From positions 55,928,230 to 55,992,229 of the forward strand of contig CM051516.1 in the NCBI GenBank assembly GCA_028015205.1: DNA of 64,000 nucleotides, in the 5' to 3' direction. Position 1 is the first letter of the stretch; each line of letters begins with the position of its first letter. The position numbers and the translations under genes are program-made. Source of the stretch: Mytilisepta virgata (taxonomy: Eukaryota > Mollusca > Bivalvia > Mytilida > Mytilidae). The notes under the pieces were generated by a model. It was not told the DNA's origin. It worked only from the letters and a program-made list of their open reading frames with translations, and ran no database searches. Positions 39,289 to 52,639 of this stretch are shown here, piece by piece.

Positions 39289-42200
39289 ATGAACATATAC
39301 CATAAAACATTGTAATGTTATCTAGTCATTGAATATCATGTCCTTTTGAACTTTGTATTGTTTCTGTCAGAAATTTTATCTAGTCTTGATTATTTTACTT
39401 TACATGTAAATTTTTTGCAAAGAAAAGATATACATATAATAGGTCATCACATATTTCTGGATTTTTGTAACTATTTGTACAGATATATCTAAATAAGTGT
39501 CATAATATTACTCTTATATGATACAGGCTAGATCTTGGTTTGATTATTGATAAAACAAAAAATAGATGATCCATCATTTGATTAATTTTTTCTGTTTTTG
39601 TGGATCCTTTTAATTTGCATATTGATATTTTATAAACTGTGAGAAAACTTTTTTAAGATTTTAGAAAATAAATATATGAAAAAACAATAGTAATAATGTT
39701 AAATGTATGTACAGATCAGTTACATTTGTACTACACAGAACTTGTATTATTACTTAAAAAACTGATTAAAGAATACTGTCATTCTTATGAGCACTTTAAA
39801 TTTTTATTCCTTTTTGGTTTTTGACAGAATCTGAGCTAAATTTAGATAGATGTAGATGTACATGTATGTATGTCAATGTCCTGGTTATAATATAGGACAT
39901 GATGATTCATTTCTTTATCAGTTTAATTATTTGTGAAGAGTAAAGCAATGTTTACAACAGAAGATATTTTGATGTTTATGACTAATTAGTCATTTATTGT
40001 TGAAATCTGACACTATAGAAATATTACAATTAAAACCAATGAATTGTGTGCAATTTTTTTTTTTTACAAGAATTGTTCATCTAACAATACATGCATATTT
40101 ATTAAATTCAAATACTTTGGGTGCTACATTTGTAATTTGTGGACTTGGGGTATGATAAAATCAAATTCAACAGTTTTTTTTTTAAATATGTACATGTATG
40201 TTATAATTATTTATAGGAGAACATTGTACATCAGAGAAATTTGACATCTATGTAAATAAATGAATTCTGGGTATCCATTCCAATCAGACTTAGCTCACAC
40301 TTCACAATTCTTCACTAAGTTTTATCTACAATTATTTTTAAAAATAATTTGTTACCATATTACAGCTGTTCCTATTTTTTAGTTTTTCTCTTTGTGTATA
40401 TTACACATGTCTACATGTAGAAGAATATATGTGCATTCTGTATATCCAGGTTATGTTATTATATGACAACTGGAGAGCCTCTCTCAGAGGATCAATAACC
40501 ACAAAATTTGTTGTTTGTTTTATGGATTTCATCACACATAATCTGCTATAGCAAATAGAATGTCAGTGTTTAAATATTTTTGTTAAGTAGTTTTGCATTA
40601 AAACACTTATCTCATAAATTCTTTAAAAGTTTTAAATGTTTTTGTGTGGTGTAAAACGTAAAATATATAAACTGTACAAAATGAAGGGAGTTTGAAACCC
40701 TTTTTTCCCCACCCTAAACACCTAAACCTCTCTGGATCTACCATTGCTATAAAATTTGCCTGAATCTCCCTGGATCACCCATTGTTATAAAAAATGCCTG
40801 AACCTCTCTGGATCAACCATTGTTATAAGAAATGCCTGAACCTCTCTGGATCAACCATTGTTATAAGAAATGCCTGAACCTCTCTGAATCAATCATTGTT
40901 ATAAAAAACACCTGAACCTCTCTTGATCAACCATTGTTATAAGAAACACCTGAAGCTTTCCGGATCAACTATTATAAAAAATACCTTAACCTGTCTGGAT
41001 CAGCCATTGCTATAAAAAACACCTGAACCTCTCTGGATCAACCATTGTTATAAGTGTAGTATCTAGATAAATAAAGTAGCTGTATATTTATCCCTATTCA
41101 GAAACTTATGTAGAAAACGTAAGCAGATGTAAGAGTCCATAATTTAAATGCTAGTTGATGATAATTTAGTACTCATTAGATATGGCTTGTTTCATAATTG
41201 ATTGAAGAATTAACACTTAAAAGAATCCTCTGGTTGTTTGTATGCTTTATAACCGTGTACAGTAAATGTTGTACACATAATTGTTTTAAATGTCTTCAAT
41301 GATTTATTTATTATAAGAAATATTATATGTTGAAGTTCATTATCTAAACCGATAGCTGTTAATTGGTACTTTTTGTTGCAAATGACATATGCATGTAAAG
41401 TATCAGATTTCATTACCATAAGATATTGTTTCTTTTTGGAGACTTTGCACTAAAATAACTGTTGTCATAGCAACTGTAAAGATGGCTGAGAGGCACATCA
41501 GGTCGTAATCACCAGTAAGGTGATATGTGAAGTACCTCAATATGAGGCATTATATTTTTTCAAAAATTTTTACTAAAATTAATCATGCTTATTTATATTG
41601 TACTTTGTAAATTTTGCTATTAATGGCAGAGCCAAAACTGTGTTTTTGCTTATTCATATGCTCATGTATATTAGGCATTAAATGTTACATTATGATATGC
41701 CTTATTGACAGCTTTGCAGTTAGTAAAGTTACCAATATGATATGAATATATCATGAAGTATATATATATATCTGGCTTGGAGTATGTGTATATATTTGTC
41801 AAATTTTATATATGAATCATCTTGTTTAGTTATTTTAAAAATGTGAAATGTGGTAAAAGTTATAATAGATGGTTTAATTATGTAAATATGTATTCAGTTG
41901 TATTGAGGTCTTACAGACCGGAGAATGATAATAAGATGTCTAGTTCTGTTAGTTGTTGAAAGGAAATTAAATGTAAACAGTGCTGTTATTGAGGGAAAGA
42001 AATCAGTTTTTTGTTTAAAGTACAATATGTATATACCAGTACACAGTATAAATAACGTGAAGAGTGTCCATTTTGTTAAATATTTTTCTCAGTCCTGACA
42101 TCAAGAGATATATTTATTAATCAGACAAATGAAGTTTTTTGTAATGGGGAAAATGTGAATATTTTACTTTGTCTAAGAACAAGTTTTTGGAGCATCAAAT

Positions 42201-42734
42201 TTAGAAGGATGCAAATTGAATCAAATCATGATTCTTTTAAATACAAATGGAACTTTCTGAGAATGCATTAACCCTGTGTATACCGGTAATAATTTTAGAT
42301 TTGAAATTGCAAAGAAAAATGTTATATCAACTTAGTTTTCATAGTACTAGAAAAATACCTTTAAAGTTTATTCAGGTAATTATGTATGATTTGGTAGGTG
42401 GCAGACCTGTATGTTGTTGTGTTTAGTTTGACTGAAATACTGCACCTAATATTTTGTCCAAATTTTTATGAAAAATATATATTGATTCAAAATTACATCA
42501 GAAACCAGTAAAAAAATTGCAATGTCATTGTTTTATATACAATTAAGGTATCTTTGAAAACTATCCTTTCTAAAATATTAGATTGTTGATATATCAGAGT
42601 CAACCTTTTGTTATCAGTAAAGTAATTTTCAGATAATTTGTTGCTAAATGTATTGTTATTAAAATGTAAAAAATCACTTCTGCATTTCATTTTTTATTGA
42701 TATCTACCCAGCTTAGTATTTTCTCATTGCACAG
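39289..42734 (+). other. 3' UTR and downstream region of the Regnase-like gene
   Basis: Candidate poly(A) signals AATAAA lie at 39667, 40255 and about 41069; which is used cannot be decided. The strand is T-rich with several ATTTA pentamers. It includes the 38-base minisatellite. Confidence 0.5.
40716..41055. repeat. Minisatellite, 38-base unit, about nine copies
   Basis: Unit CCTGAACCTCTCTGGATCAA followed by CCATTGTTATAAGAAATG, varying at a few positions. It lies about 1.4 kb after the Regnase-like stop and could be in a long 3' UTR. Confidence 0.9.
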
Positions 42735-42899
42735 TACAGTCAATTCTCGTTATTCTTGAAAGTTTAGTTTGACTTAACCAAAAATTCGAGATATCAGGAG
42801 CAAATTTGTTTAGTTATTACTGTTGATGGCCTAAACACTTAATTCGAGTCACCTGGAATTTCGACTTAAATGTGTTCGAGATAACGAGAGTTGACTGTA
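42735..42899. mobile_element. pogo/Tc1-type MITE, 165 bases
   Basis: Ends TACAGTCAATTCTCGTTATT and (inverted) TACAGTCAACTCTCGTTATC, with TA at both extremities as expected for a TA target duplication. The CTCGTTAT terminal motif is typical of pogo-like MITEs. No coding capacity. Confidence 0.85.
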
Positions 42900-43082
42900 T
42901 ATTGAAATTTGAATCTATACTATTTTCTTCTTGCACACCTAGCATGAAAAATGTGATGCTTAAAATGAAGTTCTTTTACATTTATTCAGTATATGCTGCA
43001 CTGTGAATATTTGTGGATACAAGAAATGGGGCATTGTCATGGGTTATTAATATTTTGGATTTCAAATTGAAATAAATGTTGA
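42900..43082. other. Spacer
   Basis: No feature except an AATAAA near 43069. Confidence 0.3.
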
Positions 43083-44415
43083 AATATAACAAGAGGCTCC
43101 CAAGAGCCTGAACTGCTTACTTGTTATCTTTTGTGTACCGGTAGATCTTGCATCAATGATTATTTTTGCTATTTAATGTATACCGTCGCAATTTTATCCT
43201 TAATATTGACCTGTACAGCTAAAATATAGAATCCTGAATCCAAATAGATATGGTTGTTAGGGACTTTTTCATCGGTTGCTATAGACTTTTTCAGTGGCAT
43301 TTACTCTTGACCTTCTATTTTGACTTGAACAGGTAAATTGTAGGGTCCTGAACCCAAATATATATGGTTGCCAGGGACTTTTTCATCGGTTGCTATGGAC
43401 TTTTTCAATGAACTTGGCCTTTTTTTTTGACTTGTACAGGTAAATTATAAGGTCCTTAACCCAAATATATATGCTAACTAGGGACTTTTCCATTAGTTGC
43501 TCCATTTTACTAGTACAGCTAACATTTAATGTATTTCAAGTAATGCCCTAAACATCTGTGACAATGTCGGACCATTATTTTCTGTTTACATGTAAATTGA
43601 CGATTTTGGTCATGTTTACTTATTTGTAGATCTTACTTTGCTGAACATTTTTGCTGTATACAGTTTGTCTTTATAATAATATTCAAGCTAATAACCTAAA
43701 ACTGCAAAATTGCCTTAAAATTAACAATTCAGGGGCAATAACCCAAAAATGAGTTGACCGATTCATCTGGAAATTTCATAACAGGTAGATCTTGACCTCA
43801 TAAACATTTTTACCACTGGTCAGTTTTGCCCTTACTTTTTTAGTTTTGGAGATATGATCCAAAAAGTGCAGTTTCAGAGGAGAAGATTTTTAAAAGTTTA
43901 CAAAGATTATGAAAAAATGCGAAAAATTGTCTTTAAAGGGCAAAAACTCCTATAAGGGGTCAATTGACGATTTTGGTCATGTTGACTTATTTGTAGAACT
44001 TACTTTGCTGAACATTTTTGTTAACAGTTTGTCTTTAGCTATAATAATATTCAAGATAAGAACCTAAAACTGCAAAATTTCCTTAAAATTAACAATTCAG
44101 GGGCAATAATCCAACAATGGGTTGACCGATTCGTCTGAAAATTTCATAGCAGGTAGAAATTGACCTGATGAACATTTTGACCCATTTCAGTTTTGCTCTT
44201 ATCGCTTTAGTTTTTGAGATATAAGCCTAAAACTGCAGTTTACCCCCTATGTTTTATTTTTAGCCATGGCGGCCATGTTTCTCGACGGACAAGAAAATAA
44301 AACACAAACTTTATTCTAGATACCGTAAGGATCATTCAGACTAAGTATGTCTGTAATTGGTTCAGTGGTTTCAGAGGAGAAGATCTTTAGGACAGGCGAG
44401 CTCTTGAAGGCTGTT
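43083..44415. repeat. Composite repeat: three 120-base units then two units of about 380 bases
   Basis: From AAGAGGCTCCCAAGAGCCTG to GGCGAGCTCTTGAAGGC. Part one repeats AGGGACTTTTTCATCGGTTG near 43259, 43375 and 43479; part two repeats TTGACGATTTTGGTCATGTT near 43597 and 43965, with GGGGCAATAACCCAAAAATG. The last part (CAGTGGTTTCAGAGGAGAAG) is shared with 53930-54300. Confidence 0.75.
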
Positions 44416-44892
44416 GTAATGTTGTGTGTATAAATAATATACATATAAAACCAAATTTTCCAACCTCCACAATGTACCATTATTCTTCCCTTTCAATAAT
44501 ATTGTATGCACTAGTTTGAATGTGCATATTCATTAGATGGCTAGCCTGTTCTTGCATTCATCCTAAAGTATGGATATTTCCTCTCAGTAAGGTGATCTGA
44601 AGATTTCAATTTTGCAGGGTTCTTAAATTCGTAGATTGATATGTCCACAAAACCAACGAAAATTGTTGTACAATAAAAAATAAGTGATTCTCAGTATAAA
44701 TATTTCTGAGCTAACATTGATACAAAAAACATCTCTAGTCATGTCAAATTTATTACTGTAGGATCATAAAGTACAGCCTAGAAAAAGAAAGTTGCAAGGA
44801 AAATAAAAAAACACATGTAAATGGTAAGATGTATTCTTTACATGTCCATACATACTTATTATGATTCGTGTTAAAAGGACTAAGAACATATT
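44416..44892. other. Intergenic stretch
   Basis: No feature recognised. Confidence 0.3.
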
Positions 44893-44904
44893 TCAATGAC
44901 ATGA

Positions 44905-45114
44905 GCACTAGCCTGTCAACGCAGAGGTTGTGGGTTCGAATCTTATCTGTGGCGGGGTATGTTCGACTCCGATCTTAATTGACAAGGATTGCCAATTTTC
45001 CTACCGAAGGTCGGTGGTTCTCTCCGGGTACTCCGCTTCCTCCACCAATAAAAACTGCGCGAAATGGCCAAATGTGCTGAAAACGGCGTATAACCCCAAC
45101 TAAAACAAAACAAA
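44905..45114 (+). mobile_element. 5'-truncated tRNA-derived SINE with 12-base target duplication
   Basis: Same family as 5737-6025: box B part GGGTTCGAATCTTA, body CGGTGGTTCTCTCCGGGTAC, CTCCACCAATAAAAACTG, tail AAACAAAACAAA. TCAATGACATGA flanks it at 44893-44904 and 45115-45126. Confidence 0.9.
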
Positions 45115-45126
45115 TCAATGACATGA

Positions 45127-47221
45127 TGAATTATCTTCCCTTTTTGTTAGTACTTAAAAGTCAAATTAAGAAGTTGCTTCCTGTCTAAAATACAAAACAA
45201 AAAAATACTTCATACCTAACAGCGATATCGCTCATGAAACATATATTAATAAATTATAATCGGTACATACCCGTGCTAATCTTTTTGCTATCATGGACCA
45301 CATTTTGGTTGAAAGATCTTTGTATAGTTCTTCTTATACCCGGCAAACAGATTTTTGGAGAAGGTATATATAGTAATCTAGGTTAAACTATTTCGTATAA
45401 CAATGTATAAACTGTCATTGGTTGCTGAGTACTAATGGATTGACGCATTTAATGTTGGACTTAATTCTACTATAACTTGCTATAGTTTGAATTTAATTAG
45501 TACTGAAAATTAAATGTTGAAAAGCTTTGGACCATGTCCGTCGTGCATAGCTTTGTATTTATACGGTTTTAGCGAATTCGGTTTATCTGCATTATAGCAT
45601 TTAAAAAAAAAAATATGTTATTTAGATATTACGTTTGGCAAAACTATCTCTTATTTCGAAAATTACATCACCTACTGTGATCTGTACAGTGGCTTCTGAA
45701 AGAATTGGGAAAAGTGCACTTAAAACATATTTCAAACTAACTTAATCGTTATAGAACCTTGTTACAGGTAGTATTTTATATTCTATATAATAAACCTTAT
45801 CTATACCCCCATGAAGGCCTCTGGTAAAGTACTCGTGCAAAAATTGAAAGCTATTTACCCGACAATGAAAAAATGAGGAACAATTGTGGATTTGTTTTGT
45901 GGCATTATACATTGTATTTCATATCAATATAAAAATAAATTTGCATATTTGGTATCGTAAAATGATTTATTATTACCATGGAGCGGATAACTCTGCTTGT
46001 GGATTCGAAGCCTCTAAAGTTTCATCCAGCTCAGTTATTTATAACATTACTACTGATACTTCAATGCTATAAAAAATGTCTGAAAACTAAGGACAACTTT
46101 CTCTTGCATATACTAAAAGGCTTTGTTTTGTTTTTTATCTTCAACATTTTGAGTCATTGTTTCGGCTTTCAATTTTTACAGCAGAACTAATGAACTGTAT
46201 ATCGACGAATCAAAACACAAATTCCCCATTATAAGCGGGATAACTCGAAAATTATACGATTTATCTGGACAAATTCCAGTTTTCCTGCAATTAAAACTGG
46301 CCGCCATCTTGTAGTCTGGAAGAGACGTATAACTCCAATGAACCAGTTTGTTATGTTTTCTGTTTTCTGAACATATAATTTGGAAATTACAATTTTAAAT
46401 ACTGTATTTTCAGGACTATAAGTCTAATTGATACTTTCTCCATAGACTTATAATGGTAAAATGGTACAAATATTTCTGAATTACACCAGAAAGCTAGGCA
46501 GTAAATGTCAATCTCGTGGTTTCATTTATAATTGGTATAGTAAACCAGTCTTGGAAAAAAATTAGATTCTTGATATCAAAGTTGGGAAGTTACTAATGTA
46601 AACTTAATTTTAACCTTTGGTTATCAATAATGTAATTTTCAGATTATTTGTTGCTAAATGTATTTAAAAAATGAAAAAAATTATGTTTTGCTGTTAATTT
46701 TTTAATATCTACCTCATTTACTCTTTTCTCCTTAAACAGCTTGCATAAAAAATAATATGCTAAATATGAAGAATTTCTTTAGTTACTTCACTAATAGACA
46801 CATTTTTCAATATTTCTGATTATATATTATTGATACAAATAGCAGATCTCCAAACAAGCCTTATATATGCTACACATATTGATAAAAGGAGACATTAGAA
46901 CGGTCATGATAGCAGATCAGATGGTCAGGCTGTTTCGAAAAAGCAGTTATTGGTGGCGGAATAATGTTTGTTACCACAGAGCCTTGTTGTAAAGTTATCT
47001 CGGCACAGGTGCTAGTTGGAGTGAATTTATTATTGAAAATTTAATGTTAATAAACTAAAATTTTTGAAAACTATGGAGCATTTCCTTCGTGCACTGTCTT
47101 TATATGGTTTTGGCCGATTTCCTAAATCAGCTCTGCAATGTGTTGTTCTGAATAGCATTTTCCAATATATCGTGTATCTCCTGTCTTGAAAATTACACCG
47201 CCCTCTATTACTTTGCAAAAT
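45127..47221. other. Intergenic stretch
   Basis: AT-rich. Around 46400-46460 TTTTCAGGACTATAAGTC hints at another decayed pogo-like end. No gene recognised. Confidence 0.35.
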
Positions 47222-47312
47222 GGCCTTAGGAATAGAATAGAGAATGGAAACGGGGAATGTGTCAAAGAGACAACAACCCGACCAAAGAGCAGAAAACGCC
47301 TCAAGGAAAACA
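47222..47312 (-). repeat. Truncated copy of the 28720-29010 element
   Basis: Contains GGAAACGGGGAATGTGTCAA then AGAGACAACAACCCGACCAA, the inverted form of the end of the 28.7-kb element. Confidence 0.75.
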
Positions 47313-47499
47313 CGATCTTGTTAATTAACTACCCGTATTTTAAAAAGAGGAACTAAAATATAAAAATCACCTTATTCATAGGACTATGCTACGGATATTA
47401 TAATCAGGAGACAGTTGCTAGGACTCCATTTTTATGGTTCAGTGTGTTAAATTTTCGTCAAGTTTTCGCAACGATATTTGTTCTAATGATGCTTCACTA

Positions 47500-48080
47500 A
47501 AGTTCCATAGTCTAATATATGCGTCCAAGTTTTGTGATGAGACTAATTTGTCAGTAACTATAAGTCACATCACAGGTTAGGCGTGCATGTGAGTCTGAGA
47601 TATGTCACCTGACCCTGATCTCATATTCACTTTCAACTTTTATGGTTAGGCCCATTTCTCAGTATTTAACTGTATTTGGTTTGTGAATTCCTTGTAAGAT
47701 GAACATCAGTGCCTGACGGAAATTATGACCCCGAGTTATGATTTTCATTGTCAAGGGATTCGTTTCCAGTTTTTGTGATTATAGCTCAACTGCATTTGGT
47801 TAGTATATTCCTTGCAAGATGTACATATACAATGTAATTATGTCACCGACTTTTACCCCAGTTTCATGCTTCACTAGATTAGTTAAGATTTTAGTGATTA
47901 GCTCAGTTTCTCAGTAACTATACATGCTAGGACAGAATATAGTTTTAGACTGCAGTCCTTGTTAAGTGCAAATATCAGTCTGACGTATGTTACCTCGCCT
48001 TTACCCCAATTCCATGCTTCATGACTTATGTCCAGCTTTTATGATTAGCTCACATTCTGATAGGTCATAAATATTTGGTG
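47500..48080. repeat. Tandem repeat of about 145 bases, four degenerate units
   Basis: Repeated elements TTTCTCAGTAACTATA, GTATTTGGTTTGTG.ATTCC, TTGTAAGATG.ACAT and TCAGTCTGACG. It resembles the 1650-2245 array in motif order. Confidence 0.65.
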
Positions 48081-48489
48081 TGTTCAATCTATAGCTAGGT
48101 GTAATGGCTAAGAGGACAATAGCAAGCGAGACATCTGCTATTTCCAAAGGCGAGGGGAACTATGAACTTGATATTGGTGTCATAGCCATTTCATAGATGT
48201 TTTATTATACCAATGACAAAAAAATTCAACTAACATCCGCTTTGTATGAGCCTGTTAATTTGAGTTCCCATTTTGTCAAACAGAAATTCGCCACACCAAA
48301 TGATTTTTAGTTCTTTGGTCTTTTGGGTGGTCAAAATAGGTGCGAGCGATCGAAAGTTTAATTTTATTTCATTTTTCTAGAAGACTCGTATTTTTTCAGG
48401 CGAATTTCAAATTTACGTCGTAACAACGCTTTTTCTAACTAAACTGTTGCAAAAAAATCCGTATTTTTCACACAAATGTTTGAAAACTT
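48081..48489. other. Spacer before the LINE
   Basis: No feature recognised; it may hold the LINE 5' end. Confidence 0.3.
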
Positions 48490-51400
48490 TAAACCTATTT
48501 TATTATGACCATTTGGGTGATGATGACACTTTGGAAATAAAATGGTATGATATGCCAGAGAGTTGGACTGACGTTAACAATAACAACTAAATTGTAATAA
48601 GAACCAAAACTTAATATACTTTCTATATAACCACGGGAACTATCCGGGTACAGGGTAAAAAATATTTGACCGTTGAAGAGAAAAATTTTCCTGTACTGAA
48701 GGAAATTTTGAAAAAATACTAGAAGAGTGGTAACCCATGTGTGTTGTTGAGGGTGATGAAACAAAGAAAGAACTTGATCCAAACATAGGGCACGATGGTC
48801 ATTCCTCTGCATCTGATGATATACAGAATGAAGAGGGTGAAGGCTCGGTCTCAGAGTCAGATTATGATAATTTTTAAACCCCCGCTAAAGAATTGGCTCA
48901 TTCACATGAATTTACAATTACAGAGTCAACCACATAAGCCGATATTTCACAACTTGAATGAAATATTACTGATGCATTTCAAAAATTCAAATCTTTCAGA
49001 ATGAAGATAATACGGATGCAATCCTTAAAAAAGATATCAAAAATATATGTGAGGATGTAAAAGTCATACTACAAGAAGTAAAAACAATGATCAACCCGAA
49101 TATATAATAGCATCACTGAAGACGAAAGTTTAAAATCTTGAATCAAAACTCAAAATGGAGATGGGTAACGGAGCTAAGACAGATAAAATATAAAACATTA
49201 CAAACAATACTTGACGACACTAGACAGCAACCGAAGCATGTAATGGATTCCTCGCATGCCGAGGCTGCACAATAGAGAGAAAAACTCAAAGATAAAGATG
49301 AGGAAATCCAGAAATTGTCAGTGAATGTGTCAACTCTATCTGATAAGCTGGACAAAGCCCAGAATGAGATAATTAGACTCAAGATGTATATTTCATCTTC
49401 TCTCGACGAGAGATCACATGAGAGAAATCCTTACCAAATTGTCCGACAACAAAATGATCCACCGACACTGCGCAGACCAAATGTATTAATTATTGGAACT
49501 TCAAATGTGAAGGAAATTAACGAGACTAGCCTCACTGATACAGCTAATATTACAAAGTTATAAGAGGTGATGTGGTAGTTCTTCACATATTGACAAATGA
49601 TCTTAAGGTACCCCCCCCCCCCCCCCCACAAAAATGTGTTGATGATCTGGAAGAGCTTGTCACTGCTATTAAAAGTAAACGACACACGGTGAAAAATATT
49701 ATCTCTTTAACAACCCCCAGAAAGGATGGCATAAGACATCATACAAATGGGCAAATCATCAATGTTTTGTTGAAGCAAAAATTAATCAGTAGCCCTGATA
49801 CTCGTGTCTCACACTGTGAGCACAGTAATATGCTCTTCCAAGGCAATCCATTAGATAAGTTACTTTGTAGTGGGCAATACCACTCTCTTTTTTGGCCAGT
49901 AATATACGAAAAGCAACACACAAAAAATAAACACAGAAAACTAAAAAACAATGAACAAAAGGAACTTCTATAAAAACCAGGAGTAACCCAGGTGCTCGGA
50001 AGGGTAAGCAATTCCTGCTCCGTATACGGCACCCATCGTGAAGTTTAACAAAGTTAATCCGGGGGAATTCACAAATCCGTGGAGGCACATGAAAGGTTAC
50101 GACACTGGGAACAGGTTAAACATCATCTTGGATATTGGAACACTGTAATGGTCAATCAATTCGTGATGACGGCCGTAAAATTTCCAAAGTGATGGCATCA
50201 ACTTAAAGTACATATCAGAACATTCAATAACTTAATAATAAACATGATTAGTAAATCAATAGAAATATTCATAGGTACTGTTTTGCCTCCGTGGATTTAG
50301 TTTTTCATTCTCATTAAACTTTTTTGGGTATTTCTTGGAACTTAGATAATTGTAAATTTGTCGATATTCACTGCCATCAATTGTTTTTATGTTTTAATTC
50401 ATCTATTTCAAATACACCTTTATTCAATAGTTAAAATTCAAGTATAATAAAACATTTTGGTAACCTTTGTACGTATTACCTCCCTTGGAGGACATAATTT
50501 AATAACAACTGCTATGAAATATTGTCTGTGGGAAGACACAATTTCATAAATATTTCAGTAAATTCTGTCCACGTAAGACAGCAATAGACCCCCTGTATAT
50601 AATATGCACTGGATGTTTCGAACTTGGGAAATTGCCGGATCAATGGTCCAAAGGAATAATTAATCCTATTTTCAAAAGTGGGTAAGACACTAGAAATAAC
50701 CCTCTGAACTACCGAGGAATAACACTCATTTCTGTTTCGAGTAAAAAGTACTGTTATGTTTTAAACGCAATACTTTCAGCGTGGCTTGATGTAAATGATA
50801 TTCTCTGCAATGAACAGAACTGGTTCCGTGAAAAAACGTAGCTCTGAGGAACTGATATTTACACATTACACTCCATCATCAATGATCGTCAAATATCTGG
50901 ACCTTGCTTTATGAATATGCTAAAGATATTCGACACTGTTGAGAGAAACCTAGTTTGGTACAAAGTTTCTAAGGCAGGTGTACGAGGGAAATTGCTGTCT
51001 GCTTTACTGTCGCTATAGCGCCAAACCTGTTTGCCGTCTATATAAACGACCTAATCCAACGGATTAACGAGCTTCAATGTTGCATCAAAATGGACGACAT
51101 TATCTTAAGTATTTTTCTTTATGTAGATGGCATTGCACTTATAGCACCCGGTGAACTATGTCTCGTCGTGTTTCCTTTAAGCTAAATGAATCTACAGTCG
51201 AACCTATTTTATTATATGGAAGTGACATGCTGTTCCAAACAAAGCAGGCAAATTATTTTTAGCTGTAGGAAAACGAACATCGAACTCAGCAGTGCGTGGC
51301 GCTTTAGGACTAACTTGCTTTAACAAACAAAAACTTTCGTCTATTATGTAGGTTGAAACGCGCCGAAGGCGACAAACTTATTACAACTGTGTCGAACTGG

Positions 51401-51560
51401 GCTTCAAGACGTCGAAATGGATTACACAAGTATGTGTTCGGTTTTATAAACTTTATTGAATGTGCAGATTTAGTAAAGAACACCCAAATATCATTAAAAA
51501 CAGCAATACACCTAATCAAAGATAAACTGACGATACGATTCAATTCAATTCAATTATTTA
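48490..51560 (+). pseudogene. Degenerate CR1/L2-type LINE (ORF1 and reverse transcriptase)
   Basis: ORF1 relics: DDDTLEIKWYDMPESWTDV near 48525, VQGKKYLTVEEKNFPVLKEI near 48640-48710, a coiled-coil segment near 49315-49400, then an SGNH-esterase-like part (RRPNVLIIGTSNVKE near 49473; VVVLHILTNDLK near 49573). ORF2 RT relics: QWSKGIINPIFKSG and NYRGITLISV (50640-50740), FDTVERNLVWYK near 50927-50965, FAVYINDLIQRI and a catalytic loop reading YVDG instead of YVDD near 51120. Stops and frame changes are frequent, so it is dead. The order coiled coil, esterase, RT fits CR1/L2 elements. Confidence 0.72.
49840..50230 (+). mobile_element. Dispersed element nested in the LINE
   Basis: Between the ORF1 esterase relic and the RT relic lies AAAACCAGGAGTAACCCAGG, TGCTCGGAAGGGTAAGC, later CGTGATGACGGCCGTAAAAT. 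The same phrases occur at 62700-63090 (same strand) and inverted at 60030-60260 and 60840-60975. No coding capacity is evident. Confidence 0.6.
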
Positions 51561-52420
51561 TTGATCATAGAATAACATATGATTATCAATCAAATACATG
51601 TACAATATAAAACAATTATATGATCAAATAGACACAACATTAAACATAGAGTTTTAAATGATTGACTGTGAATATCTCGGCTGAGTACCTGAAACTTTTT
51701 ATAAAATTATTATTATTATCATTATTATTTTTAACCATCCAATAATATTTTTCTTTTCATAAATATTTCATCTATTCCCTCAACACTTATTTTCATATCA
51801 TAATCATTATTTCCTAGGATAAAATAAAAAATTTCTAATTGTCTATATGTTCTAAATTTCTTTTTATTGGGTTTATTGTCATCTTGAAATAGACATTTTC
51901 TCCAGTTTTTTTTTAGAGAAAACATCAACCTACTCATAGAAAAGTGGTTTGATTATCCCATACATGTGAAAATCCAAACTTACAAAAAAACATCTGATGA
52001 ATTTTATATGTAAAACTGTTCTTCAGTTTTAAATTTTCTTTATATGCACATGAGACCATACTGATAGGACTAGCGGTTGTTAAATGATGCCAAACACAAA
52101 CCGACAATTTTATGGCATCAATTGCCATGTGAATAATACTAAGTTTTAAAAATACTGGCAAATTAATAGCTCCTCTACCTACTCCTAATACTAATTAAAA
52201 AAAAATTCAACTGTATTTTGTTTTGTGGATATCTTACTTCATAATCTATGTTTTCTCTGATAAGATCAACCAAGGACCATACTTCACTACAATGCAATAA
52301 AATATGTTAACACATGATTCAAAGAGTCTAAGGTATGGGTTTACATTCATATATATACTTAGGGAATACAGATTTTCTTATACTGAAAATAGCTTTATTT
52401 GCCTTCTTACACAGGTGTTC
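51561..52420 (-). pseudogene. Antisense LINE fragment nested in the degenerate LINE
   Basis: The minus strand reads, in pieces, the post-RT region of a CR1/L2-type ORF2: LHCSEVWSLV near 52300, LGVGRGAINLPVFLKL near 52190-52140, IDAIKLSVCVWHHLTTAS, IHQMFFCKFGFSHVWDNQ near 51990-51950, and KKKFRTYRQLEIFYF near 51840. The sense-strand LINE resumes after it. Confidence 0.62.
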
Positions 52421-52639
52421 TATTGCTACAGTAAAACTCGAGAAGGTTTGAAAATAATCTCTTAATACTTATACAAGATAACGTTGAATTTGTTTCTGAA
52501 CTTTTTAATGATAGAAATCAAACAAATGTAACAAATTATGAAACTATCGCTTTTACAAGGAGAATGTAAAAACAGAACTATATGTCACGTTCCGTAAGAC
52601 GGTGACACTTTTTTTAGAAGTGGAGCGTCGCCATTAGCT

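Noticed and set aside
49572..49973. 133-residue frame with a proline run
   Set aside because: Part of the degenerate LINE; the prolines come from a C run.
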